64,000 bases of DNA from Mariniflexile sp044335535. Its GTDB lineage: Bacteria; Bacteroidota; Bacteroidia; Flavobacteriales; Flavobacteriaceae. Below are positions 1-9,446 of the stretch, in pieces. The DNA lies in NCBI RefSeq assembly GCF_044335535.1, contig NZ_JBIQVZ010000003.1, forward strand, positions 372,001-436,000, read 5' to 3'. The stretch's first letter is position 1. Every line of letters starts with the position of its first letter. Position numbers and translations under genes: made by a program. The notes beneath the pieces are model-generated. The model had not been told where the DNA came from, did not search any database, and was given only the letters and a program-made list of their open reading frames with translations.

Positions 1-465
1 AATGCGTTTTCCAGTTGATGCATCAAAATTTAAGAAAGAAATAGTGATGTTGCCATGTGCACCTCCAGTATTAACATAAGATGTTACGGAAACACTAATA
101 ACTTCAGGTGATTGAAACATAATTTCGCTATCAATTTGAGCTTCCCAAGGCTGTGAAATATCGGGGAAAGCGGTATTAAAAGCACGGTATTCCTCATTAA
201 ATAGCGTAATGCTTTCTTCAATGGTTTTAGATGTCATTGCGTCTTGTTCGCCAATTTGCAATGCAGCCACGACAGTTTTGTTTATTTCGTCATTTATTTG
301 GTTTGCTACTGAATTGTTTCCAATGGCCTTTAGTATGTTTACTTCAACTAGTTTATTGTTTGCAGTAGTAATGTTAGTGTCCAAAAATATTGTTTTCAAT
401 TCTTCATTACAAGAGAAAATGAAGGATATAAAACATATGATTAAAAGTGTTTTTCTATAATGCAT
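1..465 (-). CDS. DUF4163/DUF3298-type lipoprotein, C-terminus beyond window edge
   Basis: This open frame runs 155 codons from an ATG at 465 down to base 1 with no stop, so the C-terminus lies outside the window. The N-terminus is a lipoprotein signal peptide with a hydrophobic run ending in IFSCNEE, whose Cys would be the lipidation site. The end of the visible part contains SVTSYVNTGGAHGN followed by FDASTGK. Both are typical of the PdaC/RsiV-like family (DUF4163 plus DUF3298), in which the TGGAH motif precedes the conserved C-terminal domain. The protein is probably an envelope lipoprotein of unknown role. The family call rests on these motifs alone. Confidence 0.75.
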   Translation of the reverse strand, partial: MHYRKTLLIICFISFIFSCNEELKTIFLDTNITTANNKLVEVNILKAIGNNSVANQINDEINKTVVAALQIGEQDAMTSKTIEESITLFNEEYRAFNTAFPDISQPWEAQIDSEIMFQSPEVISVSVTSYVNTGGAHGNITISFLNFDASTGKRI

Positions 466-544
466 TATGTAAATAATTAACCTTCCTTAAAGGTAAATAT
501 TGCATTTGAATACACCGAATAAAAAGAGAAGTTTATGTGTAGTT

Positions 545-1348
545 TTAATTTAAATAAAAAATATAGCCAACATTAACCCATACGAGCCAATCGTTGTTTT
601 TATTATAGTCTAGTTGATGGTTAAGACCGTCAACCCAGTCGCTGAAGTAATATTGCCATCTTACATCTAGCATTAAATCAGAAAGCTTGCTTACTTTATA
701 TCTAACGCCAACGCTGCTTACTACAGACCAAGTGCCTCCTCCGGAAGCATCTACAGATCCTGGCTCCCAAAGCGAATAAAAGTTGCTAGGGTCTGTTACA
801 TCGCCAACGGCGGTTGGGTCTGGATTTGCATAGGTAGTGCTTACTTCAGGATTAAAAGATGTATAATGAACTCCCAAACTTACAAAAGGGGCGATTCTAT
901 AACCAAAAGATTGAAATGAACGAATGCTTAAAGGAAAGTACTCTAGCTGGGTACCTATATCTAAATTTTTGGCAACTCCTTTATGGCCTCTAAGCTGATT
1001 CGCTTCTACGGTATTTTTGTTAGGGTCAACCCATTTTCCAAAATGTTCTAAGTTGGTTTTGTTCCACGAAATTTCATTTCGTAATTTAAAATGGTCGTTA
1101 AAATAAGTGTCGGTTGAATAACAATTACAGTCTGCTCTATATGAGAAATTAATATAGTGTACGACACCTATTCCAATACCTGTGTTTCCAAAGTTGGTTT
1201 CAGTATTATCCCGATTTCCAAAATCTGATCTAAATTCTACGGGACCAGCAATAACGCCTATTTCATGGGAAAAGCCTAATTGGGAGAATGCCGTTTGAGA
1301 GAAGGCTAGCAAACATAAAAAAAAAGCTAAACATTTAAAGTCAAGCAT
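545..1348 (-). CDS. Secreted outer-membrane beta-barrel-like protein
   Basis: The 267-residue protein has a cleavable signal peptide (hydrophobic residues 8-22 ending SQTAFSQ). The rest is rich in alternating hydrophobic and polar beta-strand segments and ends in an aromatic residue pattern (VNVGYIFYLN) usual for outer-membrane barrels. The start LGFSHEIGVIAGP and the segment RADCNCYSTDTYFNDHFKLR resemble a flavobacterial family annotated in databases as THC0290_0291-type proteins; I recall this name rather than being able to check it. It may be a small porin-like or cell-surface barrel protein. It is transcribed on its own, away from gdhA. Confidence 0.6.
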   Translation of the reverse strand: MLDFKCLAFFLCLLAFSQTAFSQLGFSHEIGVIAGPVEFRSDFGNRDNTETNFGNTGIGIGVVHYINFSYRADCNCYSTDTYFNDHFKLRNEISWNKTNLEHFGKWVDPNKNTVEANQLRGHKGVAKNLDIGTQLEYFPLSIRSFQSFGYRIAPFVSLGVHYTSFNPEVSTTYANPDPTAVGDVTDPSNFYSLWEPGSVDASGGGTWSVVSSVGVRYKVSKLSDLMLDVRWQYYFSDWVDGLNHQLDYNKNNDWLVWVNVGYIFYLN

Positions 1349-1493
1349 AATAAGGTTCTGTTTTTTGAGGCATTAATAATAACAAATATATAAAAACCCA
1401 ATAAAGAAACAAATAATTTTAATTTGCTGCTGTGAGTGTGAAATTATTTATTGCGAATTTCAAAAAAAAATGCCGTTATTTTTATAGATAACG

Positions 1494-1501
1494 TATATTT
1501 G
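1494..1501 (+). promoter_or_regulatory. Candidate -7 element of a distal gdhA promoter
   Basis: TATATTTG fits the Bacteroidota -7 consensus TAnnTTTG. No good TTTG/TTG -33 box is seen at 19-21 bases upstream, so support is partial. If it is used, transcription starts near 1508 and the gdhA 5' leader is almost 300 nt long and includes the structured element at 1711-1804. The stretch 1349-1801 contains no gene. Confidence 0.4.
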
Positions 1502-1710
1502 TACCTGTAAATCGTGTATTTGATAAATTTGATGCAATTAAAAATATTTTATTTATGTTTAAATAATGAATAATCGTACCAATTTAAACTAGTATATTTA
1601 ACAAGAAAACAATTATTAAATAGATAAATTCCCATAATTATTTTTCAATGATACAAGAGGGTAATTATTTGGAAATGACATCTCAACTTAGAAACAATAA
1701 AATTAAATTA

Positions 1711-1804
1711 ATGGAACACCCATAAGAATGGCATTCATACACATGAGGATGATTATTCAGGGTGTTCCATCTGACCAAATTAAAACAATAAATATAAACA
1801 GATG
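1711..1804 (+). promoter_or_regulatory. Structured leader element A, copy 1 (gdhA)
   Basis: ATGGAACACCC (1711-1721) and GGGTGTTCCAT (1760-1770) are perfect inverted complements and form an 11-bp outer stem. An inner hairpin GAAT/ATTC sits at 1726-1736. The tail CATCTG (1768-1773), followed by ACC, is complementary to CAGATG (1799-1804), which contains the gdhA start codon. The 5' strand of the stem opens a mini reading frame ATG GAA CAC CCA TAA (MEHP). Four further copies in the window (16615, 31839, 50815 and 33667) keep the same layout with compensating base changes. Confidence 0.8.
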
Positions 1805-3145
1805 AAAAGTAATGTTAAAGCTTTTTTAAATCTTGTAAAACAACGAAATGGTAATGAACCAGAGTTTTTGCAAGCAGTAGAGGAAGTTGCAGAAACTGTA
1901 ATTCCTTACATCATTGAACATGATATATATTATGGAAAAAACATTTTGCTAAGAATGGTAGAACCAGAACGTGTTATAACGTTTCGTGTTTGTTGGGTCG
2001 ACGATGCTGGTGAAATTCAAGTAAATAGAGGGTACAGAATCCAAATGAGTTCGGCCATTGGACCCTATAAAGGTGGTTTGCGTTTTCACCCTACCGTTAA
2101 TATGAGCATTTTAAAGTTTTTAGCCTTCGAACAGGTGTTTAAAAACAGCTTAACTACTTTGCCAATGGGTGGAGGAAAAGGGGGTAGTGATTTTGATCCA
2201 AAAGGAAAAAGCGATGGTGAAGTTATGCGTTTTTGCCATGCATTTATGAGCGAGTTATTTAGACATATTGGACCGAATACCGATATCCCCGCAGGTGATA
2301 TTGGCGTTGGAGCCAGAGAAGTTGGTTTCCTTTTTGGGATGTACAAAAAAATAAAAAATGAATTTACAGGTGTTTTAACAGGAAAGGGGTTGTCTTGGGG
2401 CGGCTCTTTAATAAGACCAGAAGCAACAGGATATGGAACCGTTTATTTTGCCCAGAAAATGCTGGAAACCAAAGGACAGGATTTAAAAGACAAACATGTT
2501 GTGGTGTCAGGTTCTGGTAATGTGGCACAATATGCTGTTGAAAAATGTATTCAATTAGGAGCTAAAGTATTAACGATGTCCGATTCATCGGGATATATTT
2601 ACGATGCTGAAGGGATAAATGCCGAGAAATTAGCACTTATCATGGAGCTTAAAAACGTTAAGAGAGCAAGAATAAGTGCCTATTTGGAAACACATCCTAA
2701 AGCCAAATTTGTTAAAGGTAAAACACCTTGGGAAGTAAAATGCGATATCGCTTTACCTTGTGCCACCCAAAACGAATTAAATGATGAAGATGCAAAAACG
2801 CTTTTAAAAAACGGTTGTATATGTGTTAGTGAAGGGGCTAACATGCCATCTACAATTCAGGCGGTTCGGGAATTTCATAATGCCCGAATTTTATATGCAC
2901 CAGGAAAAGCATCCAATGCCGGCGGTGTTGCAACATCTGGCTTAGAAATGACTCAAAATTCGTTGCGATTTAACTGGACTAGAGATGAAGTTGATTTAAA
3001 ACTAAAGGAAATTATGTCAAACATTCACGACTCTTGTACTAAGTATGGAGCGCAGGAGGATGGCTATATCGATTATGTTAAAGGTGCCAATATTGCTGGA
3101 TTTGTTAAAGTAGCAGATGCAATGTTAGCACAAGGTATTGTGTAG
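1802..3145 (+). CDS. gdhA: NADP-type glutamate dehydrogenase
   Basis: This 447-residue enzyme interconverts 2-oxoglutarate plus ammonia and glutamate, linking nitrogen assimilation to the TCA cycle in the cytoplasm. The length matches hexameric bacterial GDHs of about 445-450 residues. The substrate-binding and catalytic segment PMGGGKGGSDFDPKGKSD is near residues 120-137, with the catalytic Lys in GGGKGG. A Rossmann-fold segment VVSGSGNVAQYAVEKC is near residue 234, and the C-terminal SNAGGVATSGLEM is also present. The gene is monocistronic, ends at a strong terminator and has an unusually long leader with element A. The AUG lies in a segment that can pair with the leader, so translational control is plausible. 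Confidence 0.95.
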   Translation: MKSNVKAFLNLVKQRNGNEPEFLQAVEEVAETVIPYIIEHDIYYGKNILLRMVEPERVITFRVCWVDDAGEIQVNRGYRIQMSSAIGPYKGGLRFHPTVNMSILKFLAFEQVFKNSLTTLPMGGGKGGSDFDPKGKSDGEVMRFCHAFMSELFRHIGPNTDIPAGDIGVGAREVGFLFGMYKKIKNEFTGVLTGKGLSWGGSLIRPEATGYGTVYFAQKMLETKGQDLKDKHVVVSGSGNVAQYAVEKCIQLGAKVLTMSDSSGYIYDAEGINAEKLALIMELKNVKRARISAYLETHPKAKFVKGKTPWEVKCDIALPCATQNELNDEDAKTLLKNGCICVSEGANMPSTIQAVREFHNARILYAPGKASNAGGVATSGLEMTQNSLRFNWTRDEVDLKLKEIMSNIHDSCTKYGAQEDGYIDYVKGANIAGFVKVADAMLAQGIV

Positions 3146-3160
3146 AAGTCAATACAAATG

Positions 3161-3204
3161 AAAACGAAAAGCTTCCTAGTGTAAACAGGAAGCTTTTCGT
3201 TTTA
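3161..3204 (+). terminator. Rho-independent terminator after gdhA
   Basis: AAAACGAAAAGCTTCCT pairs with AGGAAGCTTTTCGTTTT across a 9-base loop and is flanked by A and T runs, so it may act in both directions. It separates gdhA from the porZ operon. Confidence 0.85.
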
Positions 3205-3268
3205 TTATATATTATTTTAAAGCAAAACTCGTTAGTTATAAATATATTTGAATATTGAAAATTTAAAA

Positions 3269-5614
3269 ATGATTAAAAGACTCATTGTATTCATAATATG
3301 TTTAGTACCATTAATCCAAAATGCACAAGATTTTTCTGCGCTTTGGAAAGGACATTTTTCATATTACAATATAAAGCAAGTTGCTCAAGGCAATAATAAA
3401 ATTTACGCTGCTGCCGAAAATGCTGTTTTTAGCGTTGATTTACTTTCAAACGAAATCAAAGAACTAAATACCGTTAATGGCTTATCGGGAGAAACAATTT
3501 CAACCATTTACTATAGCGATGTTTATGAATTACTGGTTATTGGTTATGAAAGCGGACTTATTGAAATTGCTTTTGATAATGATGATAAAATTCTAACAGT
3601 TGTAGACATTATTGAAAAACCAACCATTCCTGCCGTACAAAAAAGAATAAACCACTTTAATGCTTACGGAAACTTGGTTTATATATCAACAAACTATGGG
3701 ATTTCTGTTTTTAATTTAGAACGATTAGAATTTGGCGACACGTATTTTATAGGCAGTGGTGGTAGTCAAATACAAATAAAACAGACTGCCGTTTTTGGAG
3801 ATTATATTTATGCTGCCTGTGTTGGTGGGAATGGCTTAAGAAAAGCATTGGCCGCAAGCCCTAATTTAATAGATTACCAAAACTGGCAAACCGTTACAAC
3901 AGGTGATTTTACTGCGGTTGAAACGGTAGTGGATATGCTGTATGTTGTAAATACAAACAGACAAATATTTCAGGTGGTAAACGATGTTTTAAACCAAGTA
4001 TTTCAATATAACACGGTTCCTTTGGATGTTAAAAATGTTGAAAGTAATTTGGTGGTTACAACCATAAACAATGTGTTTGTTTATGATGCTGGTTTCAACA
4101 TTATTTCACAAGTTTCAACAAGTACCGAATTTACCACAAAATATACTTCTGCCACAACAGAAGCTGACTATATTTATATAGGAACCACCGATTTTGGAGT
4201 TTTAAAAACACCACTTACTGCACCAACCACTTTTGAAGAAATACATCCAGATGGACCATTATTAAATACACCATTTTCGATAGAAGTACAACCTGATGAG
4301 GTTTGGGTAGCGTATGGAGATTATGATAGGTTCCTAAATCCATATCCATTGAATAGTGAGGGTATTAGCCACTTAAAAAACGAAAAATGGATTAACACAC
4401 CTTATGAAGAAGTTTTTGACGCCAAATGTTTAAACACTATTTCTGTAAACCCATTAAACAATAGCCAAGTGTTTATAAGTTCGTTTTTCAGTGGGTTATT
4501 AGAAGTTAATGATGATATTCCTACTGTCTTGTATAACCAAACAAATAGTGGCTTAGAATCTTTAGTAGACCTCAATAACCCTAATTATACGGATATTAGG
4601 GTTAGCGGTTCAGCTTTTGATAAAAATGGGTTGTTATGGACACTTACAAGTTATGTAAACAAACCTTTAAAATCTTATAATCCTAATAATAATCAATGGA
4701 AATCGTATGCGCTTTTCGATGTGTTTGTTGGAGTGAATGGCAATAACTCGGGATATAAAGATTTAATAATAGACAGTAACAATACCAAATGGGCAGGTAG
4801 CTTTAGTCTTGGGCTTGTTGCTTTTAATGAAAATGGAGGAAAACCGTTATTAAAGAATTTAGGCAGTGAAGATGAGAATATGCCAAATACATATGTTACA
4901 GCTTTGGCTTTAGATAAAAGAAATCAACTTTGGATAGGAACCTTTTCAGGCTTGCGTGTTTTATATAACACCTCCAATTTTTTTGAAGACAATGTTAGCG
5001 TAGATGAAATTATTATTTTGGAAGATGGCATCGCGAAAGAATTACTATTTCAACAATTTATTACAGATATTAAAGTAGATGGCTCCAATAATAAATGGAT
5101 AGGAACTGCCGATTCGGGCATATTTTATTTGTCTTCCGATGGTCAAAAAACCATTTATCATTTCACCAAAGACAATTCGCCTTTGCCTTCAAATACGATC
5201 GCAGATGTTTCTATAGACGATACCAATGGTATTGTTTACATAGCTACAAGTAAAGGACTGGTGTCTTTTCGTTCGGGTGGTTCAAGTCCTTTTGAAACTT
5301 TAGAAAAGGCTTATGTATATCCAAACCCTGTAAGACCAAACTTCAATATTGTAGATCAAAAAGTAAAAATTAAAGATATTTCAGAAAATGTCAATATAAA
5401 AATAACCGATATAGAAGGAAATTTGGTAGCCGAAGCACAGTCTAGAACTAACCAACGTCACAGCGGTTACAATCTTGAGATTGATGGTGGAACAGCTTAC
5501 TGGAACGGTAAAAATATGGCTAATAATGTGGTCGCTTCGGGGGTATATCTCATTATGCTTTCAGATTTAGATTCATACGAAACGAAAGTTTTAAAAATAA
5601 TGGTGGTTAGATAA
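3269..5614 (+). CDS. porZ: PorZ-like type IX secretion system protein
   Basis: This secreted protein of about 781 residues has a signal peptide (MIKRLIVFIICLVPLIQNAQ). Two-component-regulator-type beta-propeller repeats follow, with recurring blocks such as NNKIYAAAENAVF, LWTLTSY, KWAGSF and QLWIGTFSGLRVLY. The C-terminus is a sorting-type beta domain (AYVYPNPVRPNF ... VASGVYLIMLSD). This layout of propellers plus CTD is that of PorZ, which in Porphyromonas supplies anionic LPS to the T9SS sortase complex at the cell surface. I chose the ATG at 3269 rather than a TTG 21 bases upstream because it starts the signal peptide directly. The downstream recO overlaps the stop by one base, as in other flavobacteria. 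Confidence 0.85.
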   Translation: MIKRLIVFIICLVPLIQNAQDFSALWKGHFSYYNIKQVAQGNNKIYAAAENAVFSVDLLSNEIKELNTVNGLSGETISTIYYSDVYELLVIGYESGLIEIAFDNDDKILTVVDIIEKPTIPAVQKRINHFNAYGNLVYISTNYGISVFNLERLEFGDTYFIGSGGSQIQIKQTAVFGDYIYAACVGGNGLRKALAASPNLIDYQNWQTVTTGDFTAVETVVDMLYVVNTNRQIFQVVNDVLNQVFQYNTVPLDVKNVESNLVVTTINNVFVYDAGFNIISQVSTSTEFTTKYTSATTEADYIYIGTTDFGVLKTPLTAPTTFEEIHPDGPLLNTPFSIEVQPDEVWVAYGDYDRFLNPYPLNSEGISHLKNEKWINTPYEEVFDAKCLNTISVNPLNNSQVFISSFFSGLLEVNDDIPTVLYNQTNSGLESLVDLNNPNYTDIRVSGSAFDKNGLLWTLTSYVNKPLKSYNPNNNQWKSYALFDVFVGVNGNNSGYKDLIIDSNNTKWAGSFSLGLVAFNENGGKPLLKNLGSEDENMPNTYVTALALDKRNQLWIGTFSGLRVLYNTSNFFEDNVSVDEIIILEDGIAKELLFQQFITDIKVDGSNNKWIGTADSGIFYLSSDGQKTIYHFTKDNSPLPSNTIADVSIDDTNGIVYIATSKGLVSFRSGGSSPFETLEKAYVYPNPVRPNFNIVDQKVKIKDISENVNIKITDIEGNLVAEAQSRTNQRHSGYNLEIDGGTAYWNGKNMANNVVASGVYLIMLSDLDSYETKVLKIMVVR

Positions 5615-6333
5615 TGCTTATTACTACAAATGCGATTGTTCTTTCAAAATTAAAATATAAAGACAACGATTTAATTGTAAAATGTTATACCCAACAGTTA
5701 GGTATTGTTGATTTTTTGTTACGGGGCGTTTTGAAAAATAAAAAATCCAATACCAAAGCAGCTTATTTTCAACCACTTTCGCAATTACAGTTAAGCATTC
5801 ATTATAAAGAAAACAGGTCGCTTCAGAGCATTAGTGATACTAAAGTAAATCAAGTATATAGCAGTTTGCATACCCATGTTTTAAAAAGTGCTATTGTTAT
5901 GTTTTTGTCTGAAGTTTTATCAAGTACTTTAAAAGAAGAAGAACCTAACGAAACGCTGTTTAGATATATAGAAACCACATTGTTATGGTTGGATGAACAA
6001 TCTGAATTTTCAAATTTTCATTTATTATTCTTATTGAATTTATCCAAATACCTAGGTTTTTACCCCGAAACAACTCATATGGAGTGTTCTTGTTTTAATT
6101 TGAAAGAAGGCAAGTTTGAAACCAATCAGCATGATGATTACACCATTTCGGGTGAAAATTTAATACTTTTAAAACAGTTGTTGGGCACAACATTTGATGC
6201 CTTACCAACGGTAAAGATAAATTCAAAACAAAGACAATCGTTTTTAAGTATGATGTTGCTCTATTTTGAATTACATTTGGGAAGTTTTAAACCACCAAAA
6301 TCACTGCAAATATTTAATCAAGTTTTTAATTAA
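5614..6333 (+). CDS. recO: DNA repair protein RecO
   Basis: This 239-residue protein has an N-terminal OB-fold opening with ITTNAIVLSKLKYKDNDLIVKCYTQ, the characteristic RecO start. The helical C-terminal domain contains LGFYPE and a reduced cysteine region CSCFNLKEGKF in place of a full zinc finger, as is common in Bacteroidota. RecO loads RecA onto SSB-coated DNA with RecR. The start codon overlaps the porZ stop (TAATG), indicating translational coupling in an operon with porZ and the downstream receptor. Confidence 0.92.
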   Translation: MLITTNAIVLSKLKYKDNDLIVKCYTQQLGIVDFLLRGVLKNKKSNTKAAYFQPLSQLQLSIHYKENRSLQSISDTKVNQVYSSLHTHVLKSAIVMFLSEVLSSTLKEEEPNETLFRYIETTLLWLDEQSEFSNFHLLFLLNLSKYLGFYPETTHMECSCFNLKEGKFETNQHDDYTISGENLILLKQLLGTTFDALPTVKINSKQRQSFLSMMLLYFELHLGSFKPPKSLQIFNQVFN

Positions 6334-6336
6334 ACC

Positions 6337-8748
6337 ATGAAGTTTTTTTTTGCTATTTCATTCTTTTTATTTGCGTCTATACAGCTTAAGGCCCAAAATA
6401 TTAAGGTGCTAAATAGTCTTACAAGAGAACCTATTTTTGGGGTAGCCATTTATAATATGGATAAGTCCAAAAGCACGGTTACCAACTTTTTGGGAGAAGC
6501 GTCTTTAGATGAGTTCTCAGATAATGAAATTATTTACTTCAAACACTTATCGCACGTCCTTAAAGAAATAACCAAGCGTCAGTTAGAGCAATCAAACAGG
6601 GTGTATTTGGTATCTAATACACAAGGTTTAGATGAAATTGTTATATCAGCATCCAAGTTCGAACAAAGTAAGCGCGACATTCCTCAAAAAATAATCAATA
6701 TCAATGCTGAGACCATTCAATTTGGAAACCCACAAACCAGTGCCGATTTATTGGAAAGCACTGGGCAAGTATATGTACAGAAAAGTCAGTTAGGTGGAGG
6801 AAGTCCTATGATTAGAGGATTTTCAACAAATCGACTGCTGATTACTGTAGATGGCGTTAGAATGAACAATGCCATTTTTAGGGGAGGTAATTTGCAAAAT
6901 GTTATTTCTATAGATCCCTTTTCAATACAAAACACGGAAGTTACTTTGGGTTCTGGCTCAGTAATTTATGGAAGTGATGCTATTGGTGGTGTTATGAGTT
7001 TTTATACCCAACAACCACAAACATCGTTAACTGATTCGTTGTTTTTTAAAGCAAATACTATAGTGAGATACGCCACAGCAAGCGATGAAAAAACAGCACA
7101 CATTGATTTTAACTTGGGTTACAAAAAGTGGGCGTTTTTAACGAATGTCAGTTATAGCAATTTTGGCGATTTACGTATGGGGAAACATGGTCCTATGGCG
7201 TATTTACGACCCGAATTTGCTTTAGCAACCAATAGTGGTGATGTTATAATACAAAATAATAATCCATTGGTGCAAAAAGTAACAGGCTACCAACAATTAA
7301 ATTTATTACAAAAAGTACATTTTAAACCTCAAGACAATTTGAGTTTTAATTTAGGATTGTTTTACACCACTACCTCCGATTATCCCAGATACGACCGATT
7401 GATTCGTTACAGAAACGACGTATTACGTTCGGCAGAATGGAATTATGGGCCACAAAACTGGTTTATGTCTAACTTACAAATCATTAAATTAAGTAGCCAT
7501 TCCAATTTATACGATAAAATAAAAGCCAACATAGCCTATCAAAATTTTCAGGAAAGTAGAATGGATAGAGACTTTCAATCCGACATAAGAAATTTAGGAA
7601 ACGAAGCCGTAGATGCCTATTCTTTTAATTTAGATTTTGAAAAAAACCTAGCACTTAAAACCAAACTTTTTTATGGTTTAGAATACGTTTACAATAAAGT
7701 AATGTCGTATGGTGAAGAAGAAAATATAAGCACTAACACCATCATTCCAACCGTTTCAAGATATCCTAATGGGGCTAGTTGGCAATCGGCAGCAGCCTAT
7801 ACAAGTATTAAATACAAGCCAAATTTAAAGCTTGTATTTCAGTCGGGGTTGCGTTTTAATTATATAACCTCTCATGCCGATTTTTCAGAAAACAATGTGT
7901 ATTTAAACTTGCCTTTTAGCAGCTCTCATAACGAATCATCTGCACTTACAGGAACTGCGGGAATCCGTTGGTCGCCCAACGCCATATTGCAATGGAAATT
8001 AAATGCATCATCGGCATTTAGAGCTCCCAATATAGACGATATTGGTAAAGTATTCGACTCCGAACCAGGTTCGGTGGTTGTGCCAAACAACAACTTAAAG
8101 CCTGAATATGCTTATGGAGGCGAACTGGGTTTAAAACTTAATTTTAATGAAAAACTTGTTTTAGACTTAAGCAGTTATTACACCTATTTAGATAATGCTT
8201 TAGTACGACGCTATTTTGCTTTAAATGGCGAAACACAAATTATGTATGCTGGCGAATTAAGTAACGTGCAAGCCATACAGAATGCTTCAAAATCTTGGAT
8301 TTATGGGTTTGAAGTTGGTATGAAATTAGCCTTAACCAATCAGTTAAAATTAACCTCGCAATATAGTGTGGTTGGTGGTAGTGAAGTAGATGATGGGGTT
8401 GAGGTACCTGTTAGACATGCAGCACCTAACTTTGGAAACACCCATTTGGTTTGGGAGCATAATAACCTAAAATTCGACGTCTTTGCGGTTTATAATAACG
8501 AATTGTCTTTTTATCAATTAGCACCTTCAGAAATTGAAAAAGATTATATATATGCCAAAGACGCCAATGGCAATCCGTACAGTCCGTCGTGGTACACGCT
8601 TAATTTTAGAAGTCAGTATCAAATAAGTAAATCGACAACCATAACCGCCAGTTTAGAAAACATTACAGACCAACGTTATAAAACCTATTCGTCTGGTATA
8701 GCAGCTGCGGGCAGAAACTTTATTTTGTCATTAAAATATAGTTTGTAA
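6337..8748 (+). CDS. TonB-dependent outer-membrane receptor
   Basis: The 803-residue protein has a signal peptide ending LKAQ and a short carboxypeptidase-regulatory-like domain (LNSLTREPIFGVAIYN). A plug domain follows, with QLGGGSPMIRGFSTNRLLITVDGVRMN at about residues 150-178 and GSGSVIYGSDAIGGVMSF. The C-terminal beta barrel ends with ASLENITDQRYKTYSSGI and an aromatic-terminated last strand. RGFSTNR and DGVRMNNAIFRGGN resemble haem/haemoglobin-type and cobalamin-type receptors, but the substrate cannot be set from sequence. It starts three bases after recO and shares its operon. Confidence 0.88.
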   Translation: MKFFFAISFFLFASIQLKAQNIKVLNSLTREPIFGVAIYNMDKSKSTVTNFLGEASLDEFSDNEIIYFKHLSHVLKEITKRQLEQSNRVYLVSNTQGLDEIVISASKFEQSKRDIPQKIININAETIQFGNPQTSADLLESTGQVYVQKSQLGGGSPMIRGFSTNRLLITVDGVRMNNAIFRGGNLQNVISIDPFSIQNTEVTLGSGSVIYGSDAIGGVMSFYTQQPQTSLTDSLFFKANTIVRYATASDEKTAHIDFNLGYKKWAFLTNVSYSNFGDLRMGKHGPMAYLRPEFALATNSGDVIIQNNNPLVQKVTGYQQLNLLQKVHFKPQDNLSFNLGLFYTTTSDYPRYDRLIRYRNDVLRSAEWNYGPQNWFMSNLQIIKLSSHSNLYDKIKANIAYQNFQESRMDRDFQSDIRNLGNEAVDAYSFNLDFEKNLALKTKLFYGLEYVYNKVMSYGEEENISTNTIIPTVSRYPNGASWQSAAAYTSIKYKPNLKLVFQSGLRFNYITSHADFSENNVYLNLPFSSSHNESSALTGTAGIRWSPNAILQWKLNASSAFRAPNIDDIGKVFDSEPGSVVVPNNNLKPEYAYGGELGLKLNFNEKLVLDLSSYYTYLDNALVRRYFALNGETQIMYAGELSNVQAIQNASKSWIYGFEVGMKLALTNQLKLTSQYSVVGGSEVDDGVEVPVRHAAPNFGNTHLVWEHNNLKFDVFAVYNNELSFYQLAPSEIEKDYIYAKDANGNPYSPSWYTLNFRSQYQISKSTTITASLENITDQRYKTYSSGIAAAGRNFILSLKYSL

Positions 8749-8817
8749 TGAGATAAAATGTTTAAGCCACTAACTATACACTAATTAAAAAAAGTGTCGA
8801 TTTCATGTTTTGCTGAA

Positions 8818-9410
8818 TCATTTTTTAAATGCCATTTTGCTTATTACTCCACCGTTTGAAAGCTCTACTTTAGCAATATAAACATTGCTGTTTAAGTTTG
8901 AAAGTTTATATGTCTTAGAAGCAGAACCACCTGTAAAGTGATACAACTGTCTTCCTAATAAATTGTGGATTGAAACCGTTTTAATACTTAAATTGTTTGA
9001 TGTATTAAACTGTACATAATCGTTTTCTAACTCAATAACTCTAAGTGTATTTTTATTTAAAAGTACATCTTCTATGGTTAATGCTTGGTCACTAAAAGCA
9101 ATTTTAAACGGTTGTTAAGGAATAAATATCTTTGGAGGTGTGCCCGTATCTCCTCTAGAACCTGATACGATTCCAGTGCCATTTATTATAATGTAATCGT
9201 CTTACGAGAAATTAGAACCTTGATTACCCCACCTGTAGTACTGTTTGGGGGTGTGCCTTGATCCCATAAATAAATAGCATCTAATCAATCCGAAATTTTC
9301 AGAGAAAAACATCTGCATCTATAGCACAAGGGTATGGGTTACCTACTAAAGTCCAGTCTTCATAAGCACCTTTTAAGTTTAAAAGCTGTGATTTTATAAT
9401 TTTTTATACT
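8818..9410 (-). pseudogene. Decayed T9SS-secreted protein (C-terminal remnant)
   Basis: Read on the minus strand, the last 90 or so codons encode an intact type A sorting domain (LGRQLYHFTGGS ... NSNVYIAKVELSNGGVISK). Upstream, recognisable fragments LKGAYEDWTLVGNPYPCAID, LDAIYLWDQGTPPNSTTGG and DDYIIINGTGIVSGS follow in order, but in shifting frames and broken by TGA and TAA stops. One stop is SerTAA where a Tyr codon would fit; another sits just before QPFKIAF. The intact protein near the right end of the window contains the equivalent LLGNPYPSALD block. The remnant fills the gap between the receptor gene and recX; I see no N-terminal half. Confidence 0.85.
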
Positions 9411-9446
9411 CATTGTTTCTGTTTCTATTGTTATTTTTGAAGTACC

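Noticed and set aside
1711..1776. Element A as a simple Rho-independent terminator
   Set aside because: No T run follows the stem, the loop is long and internally structured, and the copies lie upstream of start codons rather than after genes.
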